From Saliniradius amylolyticus (GTDB lineage: Bacteria > Pseudomonadota > Gammaproteobacteria > Enterobacterales > Alteromonadaceae): DNA of 64,000 nucleotides. Position numbers and translations under genes: made by a program. The stretch spans positions 310,001 through 374,000 of the forward strand of contig NZ_CP029347.1 in NCBI RefSeq assembly GCF_003143555.1, written 5' to 3'. Every line of letters begins with the position of its first letter. Within the stretch, counting starts at the first letter, position 1. The notes under the pieces are model-generated. The model had not been told where the DNA came from. It did no database searches and saw only the letters and a program-made list of their open reading frames with translations. Shown piece by piece: positions 7,332 to 15,609 of the stretch.

Positions 7332-8135
7332 ATGGAAAGTGAAGGTCTCAAGCAATTCTTAGAAGTTGTTGGCGATGCTGTCCATTCAGTTAACACAATA
7401 TGTGTTGGCTTGGCTGCTGTGCGAACAGGGACCGTCACAAAACCTGATGATCTGACAATTGGCTGGAAAAGTTCTAATCCTGAGACCTCTGCCTCAAAAG
7501 CAAGAATATTTTCCCTTCGAGCGTCGCTGGTTTTTGTTGAAGAGGCGCTTCTCAAGTACCTGGACTTCCTCAAAGATTGTTCAACTGAGGACGAGATTCT
7601 ATATACAGCACTATCTACCGAGGGAGCAGCAGACAGAGTTGTTGAAGTGTCAAAATGTCTTTCAGATGCTAAGCCTTACTGGTGGCCGATGGTTGTTCTG
7701 CTAGTGCGATGGCGGAATCGGGTCGTTCATAGCGCGAAAAATGGATTGACTCCGCGTCAGAGGAAACTTCTCCTTGAACACGAGCAGGTTATTAAGCAAA
7801 GGCACGCGGGTATTGACATACAGCAAACCTTAGACAATTTCGACTCTAGCCAGATAACTCTGAAGGACTTCACGACCCTCATTGCAATTACAGTCCGCTA
7901 TGTGCGAGCACTAGATGAACAACTTGAGCCTCAGCTACACACGATGCAGGGCTTCATTTCACGGTTGGAGCAGCGGGGTTTAGTGGAGGTTTTTGATAAC
8001 GTGATGAAAGCTAACGGAGAATCTACGCGGAGACGTAAGCTACGATCTTTTTTAGATACTGAGTTTTCAAAAATACCGGATACTTTTTTTGAGGACATTT
8101 TCCATCATGGGCCAATCCGCCAAGATAATGCTTAA
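7332..8135 (+). CDS. HEPN-motif protein of the putative defence module (267 aa)
   Basis: Family not recognised by name. The protein is all-helical in character and carries R128-N-R-V-V-H133 inside VLLVRWRNRVVHSAKNGLT. This matches the Rx4H motif of HEPN ribonucleases and the usual position of that motif at a helix end. No signal peptide or membrane segment is seen. The gene begins 16 bp after the CCA of the tRNA-like gene and has only a weak ribosome-binding site, so it may share that transcript. Three more genes follow on the same strand. RNA cleavage as an abortive-infection effector is inferred from the motif and the context. Confidence 0.7.
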   Translation: MESEGLKQFLEVVGDAVHSVNTICVGLAAVRTGTVTKPDDLTIGWKSSNPETSASKARIFSLRASLVFVEEALLKYLDFLKDCSTEDEILYTALSTEGAADRVVEVSKCLSDAKPYWWPMVVLLVRWRNRVVHSAKNGLTPRQRKLLLEHEQVIKQRHAGIDIQQTLDNFDSSQITLKDFTTLIAITVRYVRALDEQLEPQLHTMQGFISRLEQRGLVEVFDNVMKANGESTRRRKLRSFLDTEFSKIPDTFFEDIFHHGPIRQDNA

Positions 8136-8223
8136 CAATCGGCTGCACAGCGACCGATTTTCCGCCGCTGCGCGGCTCCAAAACAGTGCATGTCCTGAGC
8201 TTTAAATTTCACAAGGAGAGGTA

Positions 8224-9294
8224 GTGGCAAAGCAAATAGAAGAAGGGGAGTTGGCCCTTTATAAATACAACAAGATTCGATACTCCTTTGTTTCGCTTGA
8301 TGCTGGTGACCAGCAAATTTTAACTAGCGATCCTTGGTCGTTTCTCAGCTCAGACCTACAGCTTCGGCTAAATAATACTCGCGGTAATAATAGGAAAAAA
8401 ATCGAGCGTGCTATGTATTATGCGGGGCTAGCGGAGGACTTCTATAAAGCCGCTGGAGTTAGTCCGCTGCCTGCGAAAGGTGCTTTGCTCTACTACGGTA
8501 TGCTGGACCTTGTTAAATGTTTCTTGAGTCTAAATGATGTCCCTTTAGAGTCGACCCATGAGCATCATGGACTGGTGTTGCCGGTTGCCAAAGAACAGAC
8601 GGTGGAAGTCAAAGGTAAAATGCGGGAAGCGGTAAATATTTTTTATGAATTCACCCGTTTGTTGGGCAAGCCGGTCAGGTTAGTGCATGAGGTAAGGCTA
8701 GAGCAAGCTATGTCTCACATACCAGAAGTGCACAGCATCTATACTAGTTTAGGACATCGCTCGAAAAGAAAGCTTCTGCCTGTAGATATCGAATTTCAAG
8801 TAAATAAAGCGAGAGACAAACTCTTTACTGAGGTGATCTACCAAAAAGAACAAGAAGCTAAAGTAGAAGTAGATAAGTTTCTAAAGGGCGAACGTAAAAA
8901 ATACTTCAAGGAAGGTTACCCGCGAGATAAGAAGGTTGTGTTTAGAGCGGCTAAACGTAAATCCTTCAGCCAAGAAAATATTCACCGAATATACAAAAAT
9001 ATTCTGGCTGATTATCAGAAACTGGATATCGTTCCCATTTTAACGAATAAGGGTTATCGGTACTACGTTGATCTGCGTCCTGGGGATCTTCCTCAGCTCT
9101 CCTATAGCTTACTTGCAATGTTTTATTTAGGGAGTGCTGCGAGGTACCGGCCTTCGGAAATTAAATCGCTATTCGAAGGTGCGTTGCGGCCTTTGGTTAG
9201 TGAGTTTGTTAGTCTCGCACCAAAGCAGTTTCTCTATCAAATGGTATCGATCACTACAAAAAACGAATGTGTTATCCCGTTCGCAGCAATCTGA
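8224..9294 (+). CDS. YaaC-like protein (356 aa)
   Basis: Resembles the YaaC family, a poorly understood bacterial family often seen near defence genes. Supporting segments are KGALLYYGMLDLVKCFLSL near residue 100, and near the C-terminus SYSLLAMFYLGSAARYRP, VSEFVSLAPKQFLYQM and a final NECVIPFA. The start is GTG at 8224, with AAGGAGAGGTA directly upstream. Highly charged Lys/Glu stretches occupy residues 185-260. It lies 88 bp after the HEPN gene; the spacer contains an attC-like stem. Function unknown; I infer a role together with the HEPN and ATPase proteins. Confidence 0.6.
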   Translation: MAKQIEEGELALYKYNKIRYSFVSLDAGDQQILTSDPWSFLSSDLQLRLNNTRGNNRKKIERAMYYAGLAEDFYKAAGVSPLPAKGALLYYGMLDLVKCFLSLNDVPLESTHEHHGLVLPVAKEQTVEVKGKMREAVNIFYEFTRLLGKPVRLVHEVRLEQAMSHIPEVHSIYTSLGHRSKRKLLPVDIEFQVNKARDKLFTEVIYQKEQEAKVEVDKFLKGERKKYFKEGYPRDKKVVFRAAKRKSFSQENIHRIYKNILADYQKLDIVPILTNKGYRYYVDLRPGDLPQLSYSLLAMFYLGSAARYRPSEIKSLFEGALRPLVSEFVSLAPKQFLYQMVSITTKNECVIPFAAI

Positions 9295-9357
9295 CAGCTA
9301 ACAAGTCACAGCTGCGGACAAGCCGCTTAATGCAGCGTTATCTTTTTCGGAGGGACT

Positions 9358-9606
9358 ATGACCGCTAAAAAGTGTTTATCGATTGGACCAAGCGACGATT
9401 TGAGCAAGCCAAGAGAGGTATTGCGGGAGTCTCAATCTTTAGAAGCCTTGAAGAGTAAAGGTTTTGAGCATGCTGAGTCTCATGGACTGGAAAATCCGGA
9501 GTGGGAAGATGTTTCATATCCAGTCATGGGCGATGACAAGCTAAGCAGTGCCGTTTTGCGTTATACCATGAACTTGGAAGATGGAAATTGTTTGCTTATT
9601 GAGTAA
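9358..9606 (+). CDS. Hypothetical protein of the putative defence module (82 aa)
   Basis: No family recognised. A small acidic, soluble protein (MTAKKCLSIGPSDDLSK, ESHGLENPEWEDVSYPVMG) with no membrane segment. A strong CGGAGGG ribosome-binding site precedes the ATG. It sits 63 bp after the YaaC-like gene and 154 bp before the ATPase gene, all on the same strand. The small size and place in the cluster would fit a regulator or antitoxin, but nothing in the sequence proves this. Confidence 0.55.
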   Translation: MTAKKCLSIGPSDDLSKPREVLRESQSLEALKSKGFEHAESHGLENPEWEDVSYPVMGDDKLSSAVLRYTMNLEDGNCLLIE

Positions 9607-9760
9607 AAACTACAATCCACTGGACTCTGGCCACATACGGCTATGCTTGCTTTTGTATATCGTAATTGCCAAATGACTTGTACCTAGGGCATGTCTTGTA
9701 GAAGACAAGTCAGCGAAGAGATGACCGAGCTAAGGAATTTAATACATATAAGGAGATTGC

Positions 9761-12346
9761 ATGACTCCAATCGAACAAATAGAAAAATGGATCAAGGACA
9801 AGCCTGTTTGGTGGAGACAGAGCGTTCGGCTTGCACTGGAAAATGGAGGCCTGGATGATGAGTTACTCCATGAGGTTTATGAACTGGCACTAATTGAACA
9901 TGAGCTGGCTGATGTAACTGATGAGTTCGATAATGCGACCCAACCGATAGATTTTTCAGGGCACACTAGCGAAGAAGAAGTCGTTAATATCAGATCACTG
10001 GGCAATGTATTGGGTGTTGGCGCTTTAGCTAGGAATCAGACTATTGACTTTAACCAGTCTGGACTCTTCGTTGTCTACGGAGACAATGGGGCAGGTAAGT
10101 CCAGCTACGCAAATATTCTAAAGAGTGCTTGTTTAACGCGAGGTAGCGATCCGAAAATTCTAGGTAATGTGTTCGAAGCAAACAATCCCCCTCCTAGTGC
10201 TGAGATATCTTTCACTGTGGGTTCTAAAGATAACGAACATTCTTGGACTTTGGACGAACCGAGTACAGGTGCACTCAAAGCAATTAGGGTCTTTGACACG
10301 AGCTCTGCACACCACTATGTCAACAAAGAGGATGCGCTGGGCTTCAAGCCGTCTGGGCTGAACTTGTTAGATGAACTTACTGCTGCGGTTAACTACGTTA
10401 AAGACATTGTTGATGAGGAGATAATGCCGGGTAACGGTTTCGAGCATGTCAGTACTCTCAACTCATCAAGCGATATTGCTAAAGTTGTAAACAGTCTATC
10501 GTACAAACACAAAGAAAGTGATATTGAGAAGCATCGAGCCACCGCAAAAGAAGTGGCGCGGATTGAGCCACTACGACAAGAAATCGCACATGATAAGTTG
10601 CAAACACCAGAAACCTTGAAAAAGAAGCTGAGGCAGCAGAGAGAACTGCTAAAGCCACTGGGGAATATGACGATATCAGCACTTAAGTGCTTGGGTGATA
10701 AATCAATTGAGCAGCTCAGGAAGTTACAACAGGATTACAAGCAAAAGAAACAACAAGCAGAAGCGATAAAGAAAGCAACTTTAGATGGACTGCCCTTGGA
10801 TACAGTCACTGGAATCCAATGGCAAGAAGTTTGGAAATCGGCGAAGCAATTTGTTGAACAGGAACCTCATTCCAATCATTTCCCCCCCGAAACAGGGGAT
10901 AACTGTCCATTGTGTTTGCAAGTTATCTCTGAGGAGAGTGGCAACAGATTAGCTGCTCTTCATAAGTTTTTGTCCGATAACGCCGCTACCGAAGCAAATA
11001 AAGCTTATGAATCACTGCGAAACGTAGAGGAGCTGATTCGATCTCAAGACTTGAGAATTCATGAGCATAAAACGGCTCTTGATGAGTTAGAGAGTATTGA
11101 GCCTGGTTTGTCAGAAAAGTTTATGGTTTTGTTTGAAAAGCTTTCTGAGAGAAAGATGAAGCTTATCGAAGACTCTGAACTGCCTTCAGAGGATGAAATT
11201 CTTGATATATCGGCGGTACAATCTATCAGACAGATCTCACAGAGCATTTCTGAACAAATTAAAGCGGTACAATCGGATGAAGATTTAGTCAAGCTGATTG
11301 AAAAGAAAGAGCTGGAGCTACAACGTCTGGAGGATAAAAAATTTGTTCTGGATAACTTTCAAGCGTTAATAAATAACCTTCAAAGACATAAAGTTGTTAA
11401 GAAGTTAGAGGGGCTAAAAAAGCAGTGTAATCCCCTGAAAATTTCTATTCTATCATCCAACATCTACAAACAAGGTGTAATTAAGCCATTAGAGGCTGCA
11501 TTTGCAGACGAGCTTCATCAGTTTGGTTTCACGCGGTTCTCTATCCAAGTGCAAACGCGAAATACGGGCGGGAGTCAACAATTTAAGTTGGCGATAGCTG
11601 ACGCCGGTGAACCTATCGTTGCCAAAGTGGCGAGTGAAGGTGAGCAGCGCTGTATCGCAATCGCTGCGTTTTTAGCTGAGATGAAAGCTGATAATCGTGA
11701 TTCGACGGTTATTTTTGATGATCCAGTAAACTCTCTGAGTCATCAGTGGAGTAGCAGGGTAGCTGCAAGATTGGTTGATGAGTCGAAAAAGCGTCAAGTC
11801 ATAGTATTCACCCACGACATAGTATTTTTTAAGCTGTTATTAGAGCAGGCAGAGTTGCAGGACGCTGAAAACAATAGCATTGCTTTGATGCGTAATAAAA
11901 AATATGCCGGTCTAGTGAAAGATTCAGCGCCGTGGGAGGCACTCACTACAGGTAAAAGACTAAAGGTTCTGAACGTCGAACTCCAGAAGCTGCGTAAGAT
12001 TGAAGCTAATGAAACTGAAGATGAATTTCGTAAAGCATCACGTCATTTTTATGGTTTACTCCGTGAGTCTTGGGAACGCTTGATTGAAGAGAAGTTACTT
12101 AACAAAGTGGTAAATCGATTCGAGCGAGGAGTCTATACCCAACGGCTATCTCGCTTAGTAGATATTACCGAAGCGGATATAGTTCGCATTGATAATGCAA
12201 TGACAAAATGCAGTGCCTATTTTACAGGACACGATAGTGCGGCAGGTGTAGGTGACCCATACCCAACAATTGATGAAGTCTCCACTGATCTAGAAGATAT
12301 CAAGATGTTTCTCAAGGAACTTCAAGTAGACAGAAAAAGGAGTTAG
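9761..12346 (+). CDS. Large ABC-type ATPase with CxxC knuckle, RloC/PrrC/Rad50-like (861 aa)
   Basis: An SMC/Rad50-like nucleotide-binding protein. Walker A GDNGAGKS is at 107-114. A long Lys/Glu/Gln-rich coiled coil (about 245-560) is interrupted near 381-388 by NCPLCLQV, a possible zinc hook. The signature-like ASEGEQR is at 624-630, Walker B VIFDDPVNSLS at 650-660, and the H-loop FTHD at 683-686. A C-terminal domain contains RHFYGLLRESWERLIEE and CSAYFTGHD. This architecture resembles RloC and PrrC, whose C-terminal parts cleave tRNA anticodons; I cannot align a PrrC-type catalytic triad with certainty. AAGGAG precedes the ATG. Probably the sensor and motor of the four-gene module. Confidence 0.8.
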   Translation: MTPIEQIEKWIKDKPVWWRQSVRLALENGGLDDELLHEVYELALIEHELADVTDEFDNATQPIDFSGHTSEEEVVNIRSLGNVLGVGALARNQTIDFNQSGLFVVYGDNGAGKSSYANILKSACLTRGSDPKILGNVFEANNPPPSAEISFTVGSKDNEHSWTLDEPSTGALKAIRVFDTSSAHHYVNKEDALGFKPSGLNLLDELTAAVNYVKDIVDEEIMPGNGFEHVSTLNSSSDIAKVVNSLSYKHKESDIEKHRATAKEVARIEPLRQEIAHDKLQTPETLKKKLRQQRELLKPLGNMTISALKCLGDKSIEQLRKLQQDYKQKKQQAEAIKKATLDGLPLDTVTGIQWQEVWKSAKQFVEQEPHSNHFPPETGDNCPLCLQVISEESGNRLAALHKFLSDNAATEANKAYESLRNVEELIRSQDLRIHEHKTALDELESIEPGLSEKFMVLFEKLSERKMKLIEDSELPSEDEILDISAVQSIRQISQSISEQIKAVQSDEDLVKLIEKKELELQRLEDKKFVLDNFQALINNLQRHKVVKKLEGLKKQCNPLKISILSSNIYKQGVIKPLEAAFADELHQFGFTRFSIQVQTRNTGGSQQFKLAIADAGEPIVAKVASEGEQRCIAIAAFLAEMKADNRDSTVIFDDPVNSLSHQWSSRVAARLVDESKKRQVIVFTHDIVFFKLLLEQAELQDAENNSIALMRNKKYAGLVKDSAPWEALTTGKRLKVLNVELQKLRKIEANETEDEFRKASRHFYGLLRESWERLIEEKLLNKVVNRFERGVYTQRLSRLVDITEADIVRIDNAMTKCSAYFTGHDSAAGVGDPYPTIDEVSTDLEDIKMFLKELQVDRKRS

Positions 12347-12402
12347 TCTCGTTAACTTCCAACCTGATCTATGCCCGCTGATGGTGCATAGCTGACAGTG
12401 TG

Positions 12403-12419
12403 ATTTGGCATGCCAAATT
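12403..12419. repeat. Palindrome copy 3, ATTTGGCATGCCAAAT
   Basis: The 16-nt palindrome (17 nt shared with the other copies) lies between the ATPase gene and the second recombinase, one base before the recombinase stop codon. Copies 2 and 3 bracket the regulator and defence genes. Confidence 0.8.
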
Positions 12420-13289
12420 CTAGCTGCCCAAGTAAGCATAGGTAATCTTGAGTCGCTCATGCCCCAACTCAACGCTGATCTGTTCACGAACTTTAGTATC
12501 ACGTTCATAATTAACGGGTGATAGTTCTCTTCTACGAGGGCCGCCGTCTGCTGGGCATTTCCAACCAGTAAGTTCTAGGTATCGCTGCCTGGCGAAGTGA
12601 TGCCGTAATCCGTGGTTTTTATTCAGGCCAACCCGAATCGTCTCGCGGTCATATTCCTTCATCTGGGCTTTGTAGTTCCGCTCCGGTTCGATGAGCGCTC
12701 CTTTAGTCACCTTGGCAATATCTCGAATTAGCTGTCGTTGTGACTCTTTCCAAATGGGAATCTTGCGGTACTTACCGCCCTTAGCCCAGGAGCCTTTAAT
12801 TTGCAGCATGTCATCATTGTCTTTCAATGCATAGGACAAGCTGAACTTCATACATTCCTCTTTCCTAAGCCCGAACTCTTGCTGTAAGCGTAGTGACAAC
12901 TTTATGAAGTCACTTTTTATCTTCGCATGCTTGTCCATGTCGAGCGCTTTGGATTTCCCAATGGGGTTGTTGCGGACTCTTGGAATACCGTAGTCGTCGT
13001 TGCTACGAGCACAGATATTGGGCTTGCCGATTTTCTCTGCTATCCAGCGAAGAGCAGCCATTCTGTTCTTAATCGTCTTTGCCGCAAGGCCTTCATCTTG
13101 CCATCGGTGAACGAGATGGTTGATGTGTTTGGTCTTTAGGCCAGATGGGTCTCTTAACCGGTAGCCATGACTGAGTAATTGCTTCGCCGCAAGGTTCAAC
13201 ACTTTGCTGCGCGTTGCGCGGGTACTAAAACTGCTTTCTCTATGTGTGTCGTTCACCATTTGATGAAGACGATATCCTAATTGGCTCAT
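12420..13289 (-). CDS. Second tyrosine recombinase (289 aa)
   Basis: A tyrosine recombinase of the type with a phage-integrase SAM-like N-terminal domain and an Integrase_1-like catalytic domain, common on integrative elements. Catalytic residues visible: Arg in EFGLRKEECMKF, Lys region SWAKGGKYRKIP, HGLRHHFARQRY, ELGHERLKITYAYLGS with the nucleophile Tyr near the end. The protein looks complete. It converges on the ATPase gene, with palindrome copy 3 at the junction. It could be the recombinase of an element nested in or fused to the tRNA-Phe island; its target is not known. Confidence 0.85.
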   Translation of the reverse strand: MSQLGYRLHQMVNDTHRESSFSTRATRSKVLNLAAKQLLSHGYRLRDPSGLKTKHINHLVHRWQDEGLAAKTIKNRMAALRWIAEKIGKPNICARSNDDYGIPRVRNNPIGKSKALDMDKHAKIKSDFIKLSLRLQQEFGLRKEECMKFSLSYALKDNDDMLQIKGSWAKGGKYRKIPIWKESQRQLIRDIAKVTKGALIEPERNYKAQMKEYDRETIRVGLNKNHGLRHHFARQRYLELTGWKCPADGGPRRRELSPVNYERDTKVREQISVELGHERLKITYAYLGS

Positions 13290-13930
13290 TTCACGTTCCT
13301 CATAAGTTTAAATTTGAATCTGAAAATATTGAGAAAATTACCAAACCGAAGACCAGGGGGCGAAACGCCAAAATAGGTAAGTTTTAAAGCCATATGAACG
13401 GCACTTAGCCGAGCATATTGTCGAAAGACATAAAGGCTAACTGGTCTAAAGCAACAAAGCTGAGCCGTATGATTTCTGTTGAAATGCAGTACGGACTACT
13501 GTGGTTTCTTTGGTGTTTATCGTGGGGTGGTCGTGTGACCCATAACGCTGCGAATGCAGCTCCTCAGGAACGTGTTGCGGGCAGTTAGGTACGCCCTTTT
13601 TCTTGATGCTCATGCTGAGCGATTACGCTGTTAAAATTATCACAATGATCGGTTAATGCAATGCCTTTTTGCTGTGCTCAAATTTCCGTCCCTCTTCTGG
13701 CCCTGCGATTTTTCAGGCGGATTGGGTGTCGAGGCATCATGAGCAGGGGCCTCGACGGGCGACTCTGCGAGTCGTCCCTACACCTAGCGAGTAGGGACGA
13801 CTCGACGCCAATCCGCCTGAAGATATACTCCAAAATCAACTCTAGGGTTATAGTTCATGTTAGGCTTGGTGAGAGTGAATCGGTTTCAAGCTCACGTGAT
13901 TGGTATGTGTAACCATTAGGGAAAGGTGAT
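13290..13930. other. Non-coding stretch between the second recombinase and the DUF2971 gene
   Basis: About 640 bp without a convincing gene; an 83-codon reading at 13661-13912 runs through inverted repeats and is rejected. It holds the upstream region of the recombinase, an attC-like stretch at 13540-13590 (CCATAAC, GCTGC-GAAT-GCAGC, GTTAGGT), and the long inverted-repeat element at 13713-13820. Confidence 0.6.
13713..13820. repeat. 108-bp inverted-repeat (MITE-like) element
   Basis: Outer arms TCAGGCGGATTGG (13713-13725) and CCAATCCGCCTGA (13808-13820) are perfect complements, continued by GTCGAG/CTCGAC with one unpaired base. Inside is a perfect 13-bp stem, GAGTCGTCCCTAC (13769-13781) with GTAGGGACGACTC (13791-13803), and a 9-nt loop. 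It could be a non-autonomous insertion or a structured RNA. Confidence 0.7.
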
Positions 13931-14887
13931 ATGGAAGACATTGGCCAGAGAATTCAGAAGTCTTTATGGAAAGATCATGATGATGACGCTGAGTTCCCAA
14001 GTAAAACTCCGCTACTTGCTCATTACACGTCTATCGAAACCTTTGACCGAATTATCGAAGGTGAAGAGCTGTGGTTTGCGAACCCATTAAATATGAATGA
14101 CTCAGATGAGTTGCTCTTCGGTATAGAGAGAGGGATTTCTGAATTCAGAAAGAACAAAGACCTAATCAAAGCATGTGGCAGCAAGGAAGTGTTCGCCAGC
14201 TTATTAGAGAAGCTCGATCGTCATGTTAATGATTTCGATAAAGCGCATTTGCTAGACACTTACATTGCTTGTTTCTCTTTGCATGATAAAGACGACTATG
14301 ATGGCTCACTTTCTATGTGGAGGGGATATGGTTCCAACGGTGGAGGTATCTCTTTCGTCATTGATACAGAGAAGATAGAGCCGAACGAAGATTCACCCAT
14401 CATTCTGGCCCCAGTTGACTATGTTACTTACGAAGAGCGTATAGATTGGATAAGAGCCCGAATACGAGATCTGGCAGAGTTGCTCGATAGCCTGGATAAA
14501 ACGGAGCGAGTGCTAGATGCTGTCGCTTGGCACTGGGTTGAGAGGCTTAAGGTGTTTTCTTTGTACACCAAACACAAAGGTTTTGAGGAAGAGAAGGAAT
14601 GGAGGTTTGTATACCTTAAAGACAGGGATACTGATGAAGCCTACCTCCCAATGTTTGGATACAACATATCTGACAAAGGTGTTGAACCTAAGCTCAAGTT
14701 AAAATTGAAAAACATACCAGTAAGCAATAAACCGTTTACACTTGAATCAATTATTGACCGAATTATCCTCGGGCCCACAGCTTCCTCTGAACTGTCAATG
14801 CGATCGGTAGTTAGAATGCTGAGTGTTAAGGGGAAGCACGCATTGAAAAAAAGAGTTAGAGCATCATCAATACCATACCGTCCCTAA
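13931..14887 (+). CDS. DUF2971 domain protein (318 aa)
   Basis: Matches the DUF2971 pattern: LAHYTSIETFDRIIEGEELWF then NMND at the N-terminus, IACFSLHDKDDYDGSLSMWRGYG in the middle followed by GGISFVID, and HKGFEEEKEWRFVY near residue 220. Biochemical function is not established; members are frequent in defence islands. The ATG is preceded by GGGAAAGG. A membrane protein gene follows 65 bp downstream on the same strand, so the two may form a pair. The gene is A+T-rich like the rest of the island. Confidence 0.8.
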   Translation: MEDIGQRIQKSLWKDHDDDAEFPSKTPLLAHYTSIETFDRIIEGEELWFANPLNMNDSDELLFGIERGISEFRKNKDLIKACGSKEVFASLLEKLDRHVNDFDKAHLLDTYIACFSLHDKDDYDGSLSMWRGYGSNGGGISFVIDTEKIEPNEDSPIILAPVDYVTYEERIDWIRARIRDLAELLDSLDKTERVLDAVAWHWVERLKVFSLYTKHKGFEEEKEWRFVYLKDRDTDEAYLPMFGYNISDKGVEPKLKLKLKNIPVSNKPFTLESIIDRIILGPTASSELSMRSVVRMLSVKGKHALKKRVRASSIPYRP

Positions 14888-14952
14888 TAAGAGCATGTTT
14901 TTTTTAAGGAATATTTGTTTTAGGATCTCCCTCAGAATTAGGGCGAAGTTCA

Positions 14953-15609
14953 ATGTCTATGCTGAAGAAATGGACCGAAGCGCACAAGCTTTTTGATAGT
15001 TCAGAAACCCCGAAAGTAGTTAATAGTATGCTACGCCACTCTCCTCGAGAGTTAGTTATAAAGCATCATATCTTGATTCTCACTTACGTCTTAGGTGCGA
15101 TCTACTTCACTTGGATATCTTCTCTAACTAGTTGGGCTTACATTGGTTTTGTCCTTTTTGCCGGCCTTGTGTATTGTCTGCGAGAAAGCTTCATAGGCCG
15201 AGATTTTTCATGCGAGTTTGAAAAGTATGGTCTGTACAACCTCCCATTTTTCAGACGTAGTGCGTATTTGTCATATCTGAGATTTGTAGAACTGGCTAAC
15301 TCATCGAAGGTTATCAGTAAGAATGATGTTAAAAATCTTCTAAAGTGGGACGAGGTGAGGCAGAGGAAAGTTACATCTTTAGAGTACTTCAAAAGCCCAG
15401 TTGTTATAAGTGCTATAGGTTTAACACTTAGTTTCGTTCCAGAGGGCTTAAAATACAATGGTTGGAGCCCTAGAGATATTGCATTATACGTTATCTTCAT
15501 GGTGACAGCTGTTTTATTCGGCTGGATGATATTTGATATTGGTATTGGTTACTCCAAGAAGACCTCCAAAATCTGTCGTTATTTGCAATGGTGGGAATTG
15601 GAGGAGTAA
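14953..15609 (+). CDS. Predicted inner-membrane protein (218 aa)
   Basis: Family not recognised. Two hydrophobic helices lie in the first third (HILILTYVLGAIYFTWISSL, SWAYIGFVLFAGLVYCL). A soluble, charged middle is followed by two more (VVISAIGLTLSFV, IALYVIFMVTAVLFGWMIF), suggesting four transmembrane segments. It follows the DUF2971 gene and precedes only non-coding DNA. A membrane effector partnered with a cytosolic sensor is a common defence arrangement, but that is inference from gene order alone. Confidence 0.65.
   Translation: MSMLKKWTEAHKLFDSSETPKVVNSMLRHSPRELVIKHHILILTYVLGAIYFTWISSLTSWAYIGFVLFAGLVYCLRESFIGRDFSCEFEKYGLYNLPFFRRSAYLSYLRFVELANSSKVISKNDVKNLLKWDEVRQRKVTSLEYFKSPVVISAIGLTLSFVPEGLKYNGWSPRDIALYVIFMVTAVLFGWMIFDIGIGYSKKTSKICRYLQWWELEE

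Noticed and set aside
8130-9342. A true integron cassette array
   Set aside because: No integron integrase of the IntI type is visible and the right-hand boxes are imperfect; kept only as a low-confidence observation.
13661-13912. 83-codon plus-strand reading
   Set aside because: Runs through the 108-bp inverted-repeat element; composition follows the repeat, not coding sequence.
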